Source: Thermicanus aegyptius DSM 12793 (GTDB taxonomy: Bacteria; Bacillota; Bacilli; Thermicanales; Thermicanaceae). From it: 64,000 nt of DNA. The DNA is taken from positions 3,301,788-3,365,787 of the forward strand of contig NZ_KI783301.1 of the NCBI RefSeq assembly GCF_000510645.1. Reading direction: 5' to 3'. The notes under the pieces are model-generated. The model saw only the letters and a program-made list of their open reading frames with translations, did no database searches and was not told the origin of the DNA. Made by a program: the position numbers and the translations under genes. Shown in pieces: positions 16,301 through 23,529 of the stretch. Positions within the stretch are counted from its first letter, which is position 1; every line of letters starts with the position of its first letter.

Positions 16301-17321
16301 TTTGTGGAGTGCCGAGAAATTCATACCCGGTTGGATCGGTGGAACTTGTCTTCTGCGGCAGGGTTATCGATTCTGTCACGGTAGGGTCGTCCGCTTGGGT
16401 AATGGTAAGGGTGAAATGATCAAAGACCTGTCCCGGTGCGTCGGAGTAACGGAGCAGGGCTTTTCCCGTGAAACCGAAGGGGCCGGAGGATGTGTCTCCG
16501 CTCCCTGTGATCGTAAGAGGGGTGTCGGCGGAAAGAGATACTCCGTCTAAAGCGACTTGGTAGAACAAATGATCGTCTCCGGAGCTGGTGGTCGTCACCA
16601 AAATGGTGCGGTTTAAGAGGGTTACTTCCTTGTTCTGGTTGTACACTTTAAGGTCTAATGTATTCTCTCCCAAAAGCGTGGGGATCTTTGCCGAGAGGAC
16701 CCCGTTGATCACCTCGCCTCGAATCACTTCACCGGTTCTCCGGTTGGTTACATCAACGGCGTCGGCGTTCTTCACTTTCCCGTCCAGGGTAAGGGTAAGA
16801 CGGGTCACGGACGGAACGACGACGAGGGTCGGGGAGGGGTCTACCGCCGGATCATGGAGCAGGACGTCATTCACCCGAAGTTCGGTCACCAAGGGGGTGT
16901 TGTTATATTGCACATAGAAATGATAGAGTTCCCGGGTTACGCTTCCTACCCGTTCATAAAATACGATTTCGTTTAACCCCGGCTTGAGGGAGACATCCTT
17001 AAAGGTAAACTGGTTTCCGGAGATGACAGGGTTAAGGCTCACGAGGTCATCTACCGTGGCGCCGTTATTGGTGAGAATCTTAATGCGAAGGTTCTCCCCC
17101 GTCACTCCTGAGGTGAAGTATCCGCTCAGGGTAATGCGGGGATCCCCATAAAGAACGGGATTGCTGATGCTGGTCCCTTGTCCTTCGTACCCGATAAGGG
17201 TAAGTGGGGAATCCGTGGCAGCGAATATTTCAGTTGAAGAAAAAGGGATGGATGGGGTCATGATCAGAATGGCCAGGAGAAGGAGAAAAAAGGATCGCAA
17301 TGGGTGATAGGGCCGTTTCAT
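13347..17321 (-). CDS. Large exported protein with C-terminal SLH repeats (1324 residues)
   Basis: The ATG at 17321 has AAAGGAG about 10 bases upstream. A signal peptide (PLRSFFLLLLAILIMTPSIP to about residue 35, ending IFAA) is followed by some 1080 residues of beta-rich sequence made of repeated Ig-like or fibronectin-like stretches. Several contain the pattern GLNEIVFYE, GENTLDLKV or GNNRLRITL, typical of tandem beta-sandwich domains. Three SLH repeats close the protein (YHPYARNDMETLYAKGIMPNY, FDVRPVYDKWDYAYKYVETA and FTDSNKMDYYALQSIAAV). No catalytic motif was recognised. It is probably a wall-anchored structural or adhesive protein lying upstream of the S-layer gene on the same strand. 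It lacks Cys-rich or LPXTG features; anchoring would be through the SLH repeats alone. Confidence 0.85.
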   Translation of the reverse strand: MKRPYHPLRSFFLLLLAILIMTPSIPFSSTEIFAATDSPLTLIGYEGQGTSISNPVLYGDPRITLSGYFTSGVTGENLRIKILTNNGATVDDLVSLNPVISGNQFTFKDVSLKPGLNEIVFYERVGSVTRELYHFYVQYNNTPLVTELRVNDVLLHDPAVDPSPTLVVVPSVTRLTLTLDGKVKNADAVDVTNRRTGEVIRGEVINGVLSAKIPTLLGENTLDLKVYNQNKEVTLLNRTILVTTTSSGDDHLFYQVALDGVSLSADTPLTITGSGDTSSGPFGFTGKALLRYSDAPGQVFDHFTLTITQADDPTVTESITLPQKTSSTDPTGYEFLGTPQTGFSQYTLTAQIPQTLSFSHGKTYTLKLFYTYLVNGSPQTVEVKNYPYSFTYVNKDRPRFGSLINTQSGSPLSDQGENPVSAFPLSLRVYTFNMGDANNLPITGNLSVSYNGTALTEGTDYSLSDLRSEDVNQKLSSFLLTLSKLPTGSGRLTVQYDDPNDTIPPVSVTYLLRVEITPYVQLTYLDGTDTKIFEDGTEIRSSDQLKTLTGKVFNYILKADKSNIGVELNGQNLTSDSRITVDASNNTFTIPDTLLKEKMATGNNRLRITLTDAPQVTFTYTIIYFTAQLPEIYDVKLETELNGKVNELVKGAADPSYRTTALFLRSFQFKVKNATKVYVEKNGKRIIDYLYDDVTDKRWELVESNEYKSAKQEVALNSDLESFFINRNFPSTSTGNPFYASMSSSQYGDLVAEVDDAVTDPAKAESLLALFPLTLVKQGITTYTIVAETSQGTVTRYNVQIERNASGWEVISPVKAKETDPYIVVNANSVPIRLFAENASKVMFGKTEASVQNTSNPDFYYDDNLGRMLPKTYYVFEATVSLKPGLNRVPFTVEIGGQTYKDEVVIYNANSSVNGAEYRDVLGKNLKFSPFDKKITLTFPKGTVLFSPSKDRAGDEVRDPQSDIFVDVPLYFGIADRTTGQVNLYGLSMESRLQLDPNFSYASDLFYIDGGDTVAPMGRDPYFSDFGIVNNAKVYMDEFHDRYQDNLVPSNRGTLTLQYDPNIVNATGNTLTVFFNDGSGWQNIGGVVDTGKKTITVPFERFGYYMVMKTRQTFSDVIYHPYARNDMETLYAKGIMPNYSGSSFGANRYITRGEMATILVKALDLPINAGPYTDSYGRYPLEPTFFDVRPVYDKWDYAYKYVETAARAGIIRGKEPGYFRPDDPLTRQEAAVMIARAMNLKLPKSPEDALKQLGKAFTDSNKMDYYALQSIAAVTKAGLMVGTPNDPKAARPTYSFYPESYLTRADMAVITVRVMIQMKKLPKP

Positions 17322-17465
17322 CGTTCATTCACTCCTTTTGTTGCAATTGCCCATGCAGTTTGAACGTCCGCCGTAGACGGCAGTTAAGGTTCCTATTCGG
17401 TTGTATCGGAATAAAGGGCTTTTTTTTTCACTTTTTTGCAGAAACTGCCCGTCCCCTTTTTTCCC

Positions 17466-17492
17466 CAAAAAAAAAGATCCAATAAGGATCTC
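17466..17492 (-). terminator. Terminator of the tagO-like gene
   Basis: On the minus strand AGATCC-TTATT-GGATCT (17475-17480 with 17486-17491) is followed by nine T residues. It sits 114 bases past the tagO-like stop and ahead of the large SLH gene. Confidence 0.7.
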
Positions 17493-17605
17493 TAAAATCA
17501 TCTGGAAAAATCGCCGACGATAAAAAATCGAACGTTTATTACCCATGGAACGTATAGAGGTAACATGAGAATCAAACGCTCTTTTACGGAAGGGAAGAAA
17601 AGCTT

Positions 17606-18691
17606 CTACTTCACCCGAGCCGCTTTCCTCAGGGCCCGCTTGGAACGGATCCATGCCCGGGTAAAGGGCTTATACTTGGTGGAAATGATGCCCAACGCCT
17701 CCGCACCCCAGGAGAGGAGAAGGAGGATGAGAATCAGCATTACCACTTCGATCCAGACCGTCACACGGGAGAAAAGGATGGCGCTTAGGCCAAAGAAAGC
17801 GCTGATCCCGTAGATGAGGAGAACCGTTCCCCGATGGGAGAACCCCACCCTCATCAGGCAATGATGCAAATGCTGTTTATCCGGTGCCGAGATGGGTTTG
17901 TTGTTCACGATCCGGCGCAGGATGGCGAAGGCGGTATCGGAAAGAGGCACCCCCAACACAAGCAGGGGGATGATGAAGGAAGTGAAAGCCACCTGCTTGA
18001 ATCCGAGCAGGGATAAAACCGCCATCATAAATCCCAGGAAGAGGGAGCCCGTATCCCCCATGAAGATTTTGGCCGGATAGAAGTTAAAGTAGAGAAAAGC
18101 GAGGAGGCTCCCCAGTAAAGCGCTCGCCATAAAGATGACCGGCACATTCCCCATCATGACCGCCAAGACCAGCATGGTGGCGGTGGCAATGGCCGTCACT
18201 CCCGTGGCCAGGCCGTCCAGCCCGTCAATCAGGTTGATGGAATTGGTCACCCCCACGATCCAAAAGATGGTGATGGGGATGGCCAAAAAGCCAAAATTAA
18301 ACGTAGAATCGTTGGCTAAATCAAAAGGTAAATGGATAAACTTCATCTGTACGTCGAAAAATACGATCACCAGGGCGGCGATCACCTGTCCCAGAAGTTT
18401 ATAGATCGGCTTAAGCTGATACTTGTCGTCGAGGATACCGGTGAGGACGACCACCGAGGAGGCGATCAGGATGGCGCTCACCACTTTATAATCTCCTACG
18501 AGCCATATCGTCGAAGCTAAAAACCCGAGATAGATGGATAATCCGCCCAGGCGGGGCATGAGCCGATGATGCACCTTGCGGGCATTAGGCTTATCCACCG
18601 CACCGATGCGAACCGCCAATTTCTTCACCAAAGGCGTAGATAGAAACGTAGTTACAATCCCCAGCAAAAAGACTGCCATGTAACCCGTCAT
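17606..18691 (-). CDS. tagO: Undecaprenyl-phosphate GlcNAc-1-phosphate transferase (TagO/WecA family)
   Basis: The 361-residue product is a polytopic membrane protein with about 10-11 helices. It carries the MraY/WecA family motifs: KPNARKVHHRLMPRLGG after the first helix, the Asp pair in DDKYQLKPIYKLLGQ, NLIDGLDGLATG, GDTGSLFLGF and a late HLHHCLMRVGFSHR. Such enzymes attach GlcNAc-1-phosphate to undecaprenyl phosphate and so begin synthesis of wall teichoic acid or secondary wall polymers. The HLHH loop and overall length favour the WecA/TagO branch over MraY. It follows the TagA/WecG-like gene by 59 bases on the same strand, which fits consecutive steps of one pathway, and it ends at a terminator. 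In this genome the polymer is plausibly the ligand of the SLH proteins; that is inference. Confidence 0.93.
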   Translation of the reverse strand: MTGYMAVFLLGIVTTFLSTPLVKKLAVRIGAVDKPNARKVHHRLMPRLGGLSIYLGFLASTIWLVGDYKVVSAILIASSVVVLTGILDDKYQLKPIYKLLGQVIAALVIVFFDVQMKFIHLPFDLANDSTFNFGFLAIPITIFWIVGVTNSINLIDGLDGLATGVTAIATATMLVLAVMMGNVPVIFMASALLGSLLAFLYFNFYPAKIFMGDTGSLFLGFMMAVLSLLGFKQVAFTSFIIPLLVLGVPLSDTAFAILRRIVNNKPISAPDKQHLHHCLMRVGFSHRGTVLLIYGISAFFGLSAILFSRVTVWIEVVMLILILLLLSWGAEALGIISTKYKPFTRAWIRSKRALRKAARVK

Positions 18692-18750
18692 GATTCCTCT
18701 CCTTACTTTTTATCCGCGGACCTACCGCATATTTTTTCTTTCACAAGTCT

Positions 18751-19554
18751 TCATGGACGGTCATGGGAAATTGACCCCCTAAGCCTTTCTCCTACGACCA
18801 GAAACAGAAAGCGGGGCAGGGCCGTCATCCTTTTCCAGCGCCAAGGCTCCTGGATCAGACGGTACAACCATTCTACACCCATGCGCTGCCATAGTAAAGG
18901 GGCTCGTTTTACCTTCCCCGCCAGAACGTCGAAGCTCCCCCCGACTCCCATCCCCAAGGCGACGGGGAGATGGCGCAGGTGTTCTTCCAGCCAATATTCT
19001 TGCTTCGGTACGCCTAATCCTGCGAAGAGGAGATGAGGTTGAAAGGAGGCGATCTCCTCCAATATCTTCGTCTCCTCCTCTTTTTTAAAATAACCGTGGT
19101 GAGCCCGGACTAGAAGGCGAGGATATTTCCCCTCTATGGTCTTTCGCGCTTTTTCGATTCCTTCAGGGGTGCTGCCGAGAAGATAGACGCGCCATTCCCT
19201 CTCCGCTCCGAAGCGAAAAAGCTCCGTCATGAGGTCAAAGCCTGCGATCCTCTCGGGATAGGGTCGTCCCAGAAGTTTCCCCGCTAGGATGATGCCGATT
19301 CCGTCGGGAACGATAACTCTCCCTTCTCCCGTTAGGATTCCCTGAAACCGTTTTTCCTTCCGTGAGAGCATCACCATCTCCGGATTGCCGGTGATAACCC
19401 GCAACGGAGAATGGACCAAGGACGAGGCGTCCCGATAGGACTTCTCCAAATCGCCTTCCCTCTCTTCCACTTGCCGGATGAGAAGGTTTACCATCTCGTG
19501 AAAACGGACGGCGGCGAAAGGGATATGAAACAAGGGCTGTGTGGGCAAATCCAT
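18751..19554 (-). CDS. tagA: WecG/TagA/CpsF-family glycosyltransferase
   Basis: The 267-residue product matches the WecG/TagA/CpsF family (usual length 240-270). Visible motifs are VITGNPEMVMLSRK, VPDGIGIILAGKLLGRPYPERIAGFDLMTEL, the VYLLGSTPEGIEKA strand, PHLLFAGLGVPKQEYWL and the C-terminal GVGGSFDVLAGKVKRAPLLWQRMGVEWLYRL. Family members add N-acetyl-mannosamine (TagA) or ManNAc-uronate (WecG) to the lipid-linked GlcNAc made by TagO or WecA. The Asp of VPDGIG is the conserved candidate catalytic residue. The donor UDP-ManNAc could come from the epimerase encoded at 58255-59403. Which sugar is used cannot be read directly. Confidence 0.9.
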   Translation of the reverse strand: MDLPTQPLFHIPFAAVRFHEMVNLLIRQVEEREGDLEKSYRDASSLVHSPLRVITGNPEMVMLSRKEKRFQGILTGEGRVIVPDGIGIILAGKLLGRPYPERIAGFDLMTELFRFGAEREWRVYLLGSTPEGIEKARKTIEGKYPRLLVRAHHGYFKKEEETKILEEIASFQPHLLFAGLGVPKQEYWLEEHLRHLPVALGMGVGGSFDVLAGKVKRAPLLWQRMGVEWLYRLIQEPWRWKRMTALPRFLFLVVGERLRGSISHDRP

Positions 19555-19579
19555 CCAAAGATCCCCTCTTTTAAGACGT

Positions 19580-19613
19580 AAAAAAACGAGGAAGGTTGCA
19601 CCTTGCCTCTTTC
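19580..19613 (-). terminator. Terminator between the O-antigen-polymerase-like gene and tagA
   Basis: On the minus strand GAGGCAAGG-TGCAA-CCTTCCTC (one internal mismatch, 19588-19609) is followed by seven T residues. It lies about 125 bases past the stop of the polymerase-like gene. Confidence 0.7.
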
Positions 19614-19734
19614 TTTTTTTCGAACACGATTATATCCTATTTCTCTGCGAAGGTCCACTAGGGGATGATCTCCATCTACGTCGATTCAGGGTTCTCGTAA
19701 AATCGGCAGGATAGAAAAAATGATGGTAGACTCG

Positions 19735-22233
19735 TTATTTTTTGACCGCATCCACGATTTTGAACATCTCGGCCCGCTTCTCTTCGATCTGAGGATCGAT
19801 CTTCTTCCCTTCTTCGAGGAGGGAAGCCGCTTCATTGGCTTGTCCCAGTTTCTCTTTGGCGATGCTTAGCCAAAGGAAGGCATCTGCCTTGGTCGCCGGA
19901 TCTCCGCTTCCCTTCAGGGGATCGAGGAGAGCGGTCCCCTTCTCGGATTGGCCAAGGAGTATGAGGGCTTGTCCGCCGTATCGCCGGATCGGTTCGGTGA
20001 AGGCAAATTCCGGATAGCGTTGCGATTCGATCTGTTGATCCAGAATGCCCCGTTTCCGTTCGATCTCCGTAAGACGTGCCGCCACCTCCCGCAGTAGAGA
20101 TAGGCCCTCTTCCTTCTTTCCATTTTGGAAATGTAGAATTGCAACCTGAGTGGCAAAGGAGATGTATTGCTCGTAAGCGGGAAGGAACCACTTACCGTTT
20201 TCCAGTCCCTTTTCCGTGTACTCCAGCGCTTTGATTCCATCCCCATATTGCCCGAAGAAGGAAGCCACTTTCAAATAGGTTTGGGTGTTATACCGATCAA
20301 GGGCCAGGATGCGCTCCCCTTCCGCCATGCCTTCCCTCACAAGTTCCTCTCCCCCGTTTCGCCGGCTCTTCTGACCGAGAAGATCCATCCGCATCAGCCG
20401 GTAATCGACGCTTACGGGTTTTAAGGAAATTTTCCGCTCTACATTGGCGAGGGCCTGGGCGGCGGAAAGGCCGCTCATAGGAATCGATTCGGCGTAGGCG
20501 TAGAGGAGCATGAAGAAGGCCGGAATGAAGGCGAGGAGGAGAAAAGAGATTTTCGCCCCCTGTACATAAGCCCGCCTTTTATACTCGGTCAAAAAGGGAA
20601 AGCGAAGCTCCACCCTTTCCCTTCTCCCTTCACTGTAAAGGAGAGCGAGACAAGAGATGAAAAGAAGGGCATAATAACCATAAGACATATCAAAGTCGAC
20701 GAGGCTGTGCAAAAAAAGCATCATTCCCGTCACGAAAGGAAGCCCTATCCGGTAGAGGACGGCATCGGAGAAGTTCTCCTTCCGCAGCACGCGAAAAAGG
20801 GTATAGAGGAGAATCCCAAAAAAGGTCAGGAAGAGAAGGGTGCCGACCACCCCGGTATCGACCAGGATCTTCATGGCAAAGCTATGGGTCTGGGAGGAGT
20901 AGTAGGGAAGGGTCTCATATTTCAAGAAAAGTCCCTTCCATGCATTCCCCCCTGCCCCGATCAGCCAATGCTCCTTAAACAGGGCGATGCTGTCCTCGTA
21001 AAAGGTGCCTCGCTCGGCGACGCTCCGGGTGGTGAGGTTGATGTCGGAGAGGCGCCCTTTAATCGTATCCGGAAGAAGCTCCACAAAAGCAGGCGTCTGG
21101 ATCAGGGTGAAAGAACCGATTCCCGCAAGGAGAAGGAAAGCAGGGAGGAGGAATCGGCCCACTCTTCCCCGCGGCGCCTTTTCCCACCGCTTCAAAAGCC
21201 AAGCCAGTCCCAAGGAGAGCAAGGCGTAGAGGAAACCTGCTCCCAGGAGCAAAAGGAGGAAGAGGGCGTTCTTTTCCTTTACATATTGATCGTAAACGGG
21301 GAGAAGGGGGAGGGAAACCGCCCCGAGCAAGAGGGTGGAGAGGACGAAGTGAAGTTGGCGCCTGAGACTGAGAAAGAAAAGGGCGAGAAACCAGACGATC
21401 GGAAAGAGAAGCCATGCGGCCCGGGATTGGCTGTAGATAAAGATGAAGAGGAGGGCGGGCAGGAAGAGGGCATACAGGAAGGAAAGAATGCTTCCCGGAT
21501 CCGGTTTGGAGTGAACCGGGGTGAAACGGTCTGCTTTCCCGCTCAGATGAAAGAGTGTCCCGATCATCAAGGCGGCCACAACCGCGGCTAAGGTATTGGG
21601 GTATTGGAGAACCGAAGAGATGCGGTTTCCTAAAATGGCATCTTGGAACGAAACCAATCCGAACTGGGCAAAGAGGCCGAAGAGGCTTACCCAGAGCATG
21701 GAAAGTAGGAGCCCATGGAAGAGAAAGGGCTTGGTCTCTTCATTCAGGAGAAGAATGAGGGCGAGAAAGGTGAGAAAGTAAGTCACCCACCGAAAAGCTT
21801 CGTCATAGGCCAGGGCGGGAACGATGCCTTGAAATGCCGAAAGGAAATAAACGAGAAGAATCCCAAAGACCAGATACGGAAGGGGTGTCTGAAACAGTTC
21901 TTCCGTCCCCTTCTTCCAATAGATGCCGAGGACGAGGAGGGAGAGTCCCGTAAGGATTACATCGGCGTAAATCATGTCCTGGTCGAAAAATAATCCCCGG
22001 AAGTAGGGGATGATGAGGAGTGCCAAAGCATAGAGGGAGATCAAGTAGTAACCTGTTCTCCCCACAGAATGGTGTATGGAAGAAGCGCCCGGCGGGGATT
22101 TTCTCGTCGGATTTCCGAAGTGGATATTTTGGGTTGGCTTTTTCTTGGCGCTGTTCCCTGAGGCCATATGATTCTCTATGTGATGTTCGGCAGGGTTTAA
22201 CGTAGATTCGGCGTGTTTCCGTTTTCTCGACAT
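19735..22233 (-). CDS. O-antigen ligase/polymerase-like membrane protein with C-terminal TPR region
   Basis: The product has 832 residues from the ATG at 22233, which has GGAGGAG 5 bases upstream. Reading further up would run into the asparaginase gene. A Lys/Arg/Ser-rich cytosolic stretch (about 1-50) is followed by some 10-14 membrane helices (about 55-570). A central O-antigen ligase (Wzy_C) type segment is present: SQSRAAWLLFPIVWFLALF, then a large external loop with GAGGNAWKGLFLKYETLPYYSSQTHSFAMKILVDTGVVG. The soluble C-terminal part (about 590-832) has tetratricopeptide-like helices (AQALANVERKISLKP, TYLKVASFFGQYGDGIKALEYTEKGL, AFLWLSIAKEKLGQANEAASLLEEG). Such proteins join or polymerise lipid-linked glycans. 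A role in making surface polysaccharide or glycosylating the S-layer is plausible beside tagA and tagO. Its substrate is unknown. Confidence 0.85.
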   Translation of the reverse strand: MSRKRKHAESTLNPAEHHIENHMASGNSAKKKPTQNIHFGNPTRKSPPGASSIHHSVGRTGYYLISLYALALLIIPYFRGLFFDQDMIYADVILTGLSLLVLGIYWKKGTEELFQTPLPYLVFGILLVYFLSAFQGIVPALAYDEAFRWVTYFLTFLALILLLNEETKPFLFHGLLLSMLWVSLFGLFAQFGLVSFQDAILGNRISSVLQYPNTLAAVVAALMIGTLFHLSGKADRFTPVHSKPDPGSILSFLYALFLPALLFIFIYSQSRAAWLLFPIVWFLALFFLSLRRQLHFVLSTLLLGAVSLPLLPVYDQYVKEKNALFLLLLLGAGFLYALLSLGLAWLLKRWEKAPRGRVGRFLLPAFLLLAGIGSFTLIQTPAFVELLPDTIKGRLSDINLTTRSVAERGTFYEDSIALFKEHWLIGAGGNAWKGLFLKYETLPYYSSQTHSFAMKILVDTGVVGTLLFLTFFGILLYTLFRVLRKENFSDAVLYRIGLPFVTGMMLFLHSLVDFDMSYGYYALLFISCLALLYSEGRRERVELRFPFLTEYKRRAYVQGAKISFLLLAFIPAFFMLLYAYAESIPMSGLSAAQALANVERKISLKPVSVDYRLMRMDLLGQKSRRNGGEELVREGMAEGERILALDRYNTQTYLKVASFFGQYGDGIKALEYTEKGLENGKWFLPAYEQYISFATQVAILHFQNGKKEEGLSLLREVAARLTEIERKRGILDQQIESQRYPEFAFTEPIRRYGGQALILLGQSEKGTALLDPLKGSGDPATKADAFLWLSIAKEKLGQANEAASLLEEGKKIDPQIEEKRAEMFKIVDAVKK

Positions 22234-22378
22234 GGGTCTCCTCCATCCGATTCGATTCTGTCGACAAGGGTCTTGTCCGGTTGTACGATGACGAATTTTG
22301 CTACTCTTATGATACCCGCCCGCCTTCCACATGTCCAGAAGCGAATGAAAATAGTACCCCCTGCCGCCAAGCTGCGGG

Positions 22379-23380
22379 TTACAGCGTGAAGGCGGGAATA
22401 AGATAGCCGACGTTCTCGCCGCGGGTATTCTTGATGGGGGGATGGCGATATTCGACGAGGCGATCCTCACCTTCCTGATCCAAGAGGCCCAATTGGCGGA
22501 TAACCGATAGGATGACGGGGGGAACGGCTCTTCCATTTCCATCCTCCACCTTCATCACCACACTGATTCCTTCCTGGCGGTCTCCCAGGAAGAAGACGCC
22601 TTCCGCCCCCGCCTTTCCGATCAGCCTTCCTTGGGCGGCCTTCATCAGGTCGGTGTCGAAGCGCTTCATCCCCGCCACCATCTCCGGGTGAGCCACCATG
22701 GCATCGGCAATGCGGCGAATGGCTTCTGCCCGTTCCGCTTTCTGCCGGGTCGGTTTCGCCATCTGCGCGAAGGCAACCCCCCAGTAATATAAGGGCATGG
22801 CGAAGGTGGGAACCCCGCAGCCGTCCACCCCGATCCCGATGTTCTCCTTCGGATAGCCGGAAAGTTCGCCGATAACGGCGAGATTCCGCTGCTGTACCGG
22901 ATGGGAGAGTTCCAGGTAGCTCTCCAACGGTTCACCCAGATGTTTCGCGGTAATCAGCATGCCGGCGTGCTTGCCGGAGCAGTTGTTATATACAGGGGTG
23001 AGGCTTCTTCCCTCCAAGACCGCTTTTTTATATGCCTCTTCATCCCTGGGGATATGAGGCCCGCAGCGAAGGTTCTCCTCTCCAAGCCCCGCCTTCGCCA
23101 AGATCTTCAGGACTCTCGTCGTGTGTCTCTCCTCCCCGCTGTGGGAGGCGCAGATGAGGCTAAGGTCTGCTTCATCCAGTCCAAAAGCATCCACCGCCCC
23201 CGATTCGACCACCGGGATGGCTTGCATAGGTTTCGATGAAGAACGGGCAAAGGTGATGCGAAACGGGTCCCCATAGGAATAGAGGAGCTTGCCGTCGCTG
23301 TTTACGACGGCAATGTGGCCGTCGTGGCTCGATTCGATCTGACCTCCCCTGTAAACGTGGACGAGCGCAGTACGATACAT
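22379..23380 (-). CDS. L-asparaginase, class 3 (Rhizobium etli AnsA-like, PF06089)
   Basis: The 333-residue product has a recognisable block order: YRGGQIESSHDGHIAVV, RITFARSSSKPMQAIP, LICASHSGEERHTT, VYNNCSGKHAGMLITAKHL and IGVDGCGVPTFAMP. These match the AnsA (asparaginase II) family typified by the Rhizobium enzyme. That family is unrelated in sequence to E. coli AnsA/AnsB, and its two Ser-Lys pairs and Zn-binding Cys lie in exactly these blocks. The reaction is asparagine to aspartate plus ammonia, in the cytosol. No signal peptide is present. AAGGGGGA precedes the ATG at 23380. It is oriented like its neighbours but its function has no obvious link to them. The neighbouring pgcA stop lies 149 bases away. 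Confidence 0.88.
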   Translation of the reverse strand: MYRTALVHVYRGGQIESSHDGHIAVVNSDGKLLYSYGDPFRITFARSSSKPMQAIPVVESGAVDAFGLDEADLSLICASHSGEERHTTRVLKILAKAGLGEENLRCGPHIPRDEEAYKKAVLEGRSLTPVYNNCSGKHAGMLITAKHLGEPLESYLELSHPVQQRNLAVIGELSGYPKENIGIGVDGCGVPTFAMPLYYWGVAFAQMAKPTRQKAERAEAIRRIADAMVAHPEMVAGMKRFDTDLMKAAQGRLIGKAGAEGVFFLGDRQEGISVVMKVEDGNGRAVPPVILSVIRQLGLLDQEGEDRLVEYRHPPIKNTRGENVGYLIPAFTL

Positions 23381-23455
23381 CTTTATTCCCCCTTCGGTGC
23401 GGTCACCTGGCCGTTATGTTGTTCGCATCGCGTCGATCGCGCATGAAGAAATGAT

Positions 23456-23477
23456 CTCCCGCCCTGTTCAGCGGGAG
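23456..23477. repeat. Inverted repeat downstream of phosphoglucomutase gene
   Basis: CTCCCGC (23456-23462) pairs with GCGGGAG (23471-23477) around an 8-base loop, 53 bases past the pgcA stop. The T tract lies on the wrong side for a minus-strand terminator. Beside it, near 23493-23513, CGTTTCGTCC is repeated as CGTTTTCGTCC. Confidence 0.4.
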
Positions 23478-23529
23478 AAAAAACGTTTCGTCCGGACCGT
23501 TTTCGTCCAGGATTTTGTTTGGCTCCTCT

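Noticed and set aside
20707-21591. 294-codon plus-strand open frame rich in Glu and Lys
   Set aside because: It is antisense to the membrane helices of the O-antigen-polymerase-like gene, whose codon bias keeps the other strand open.
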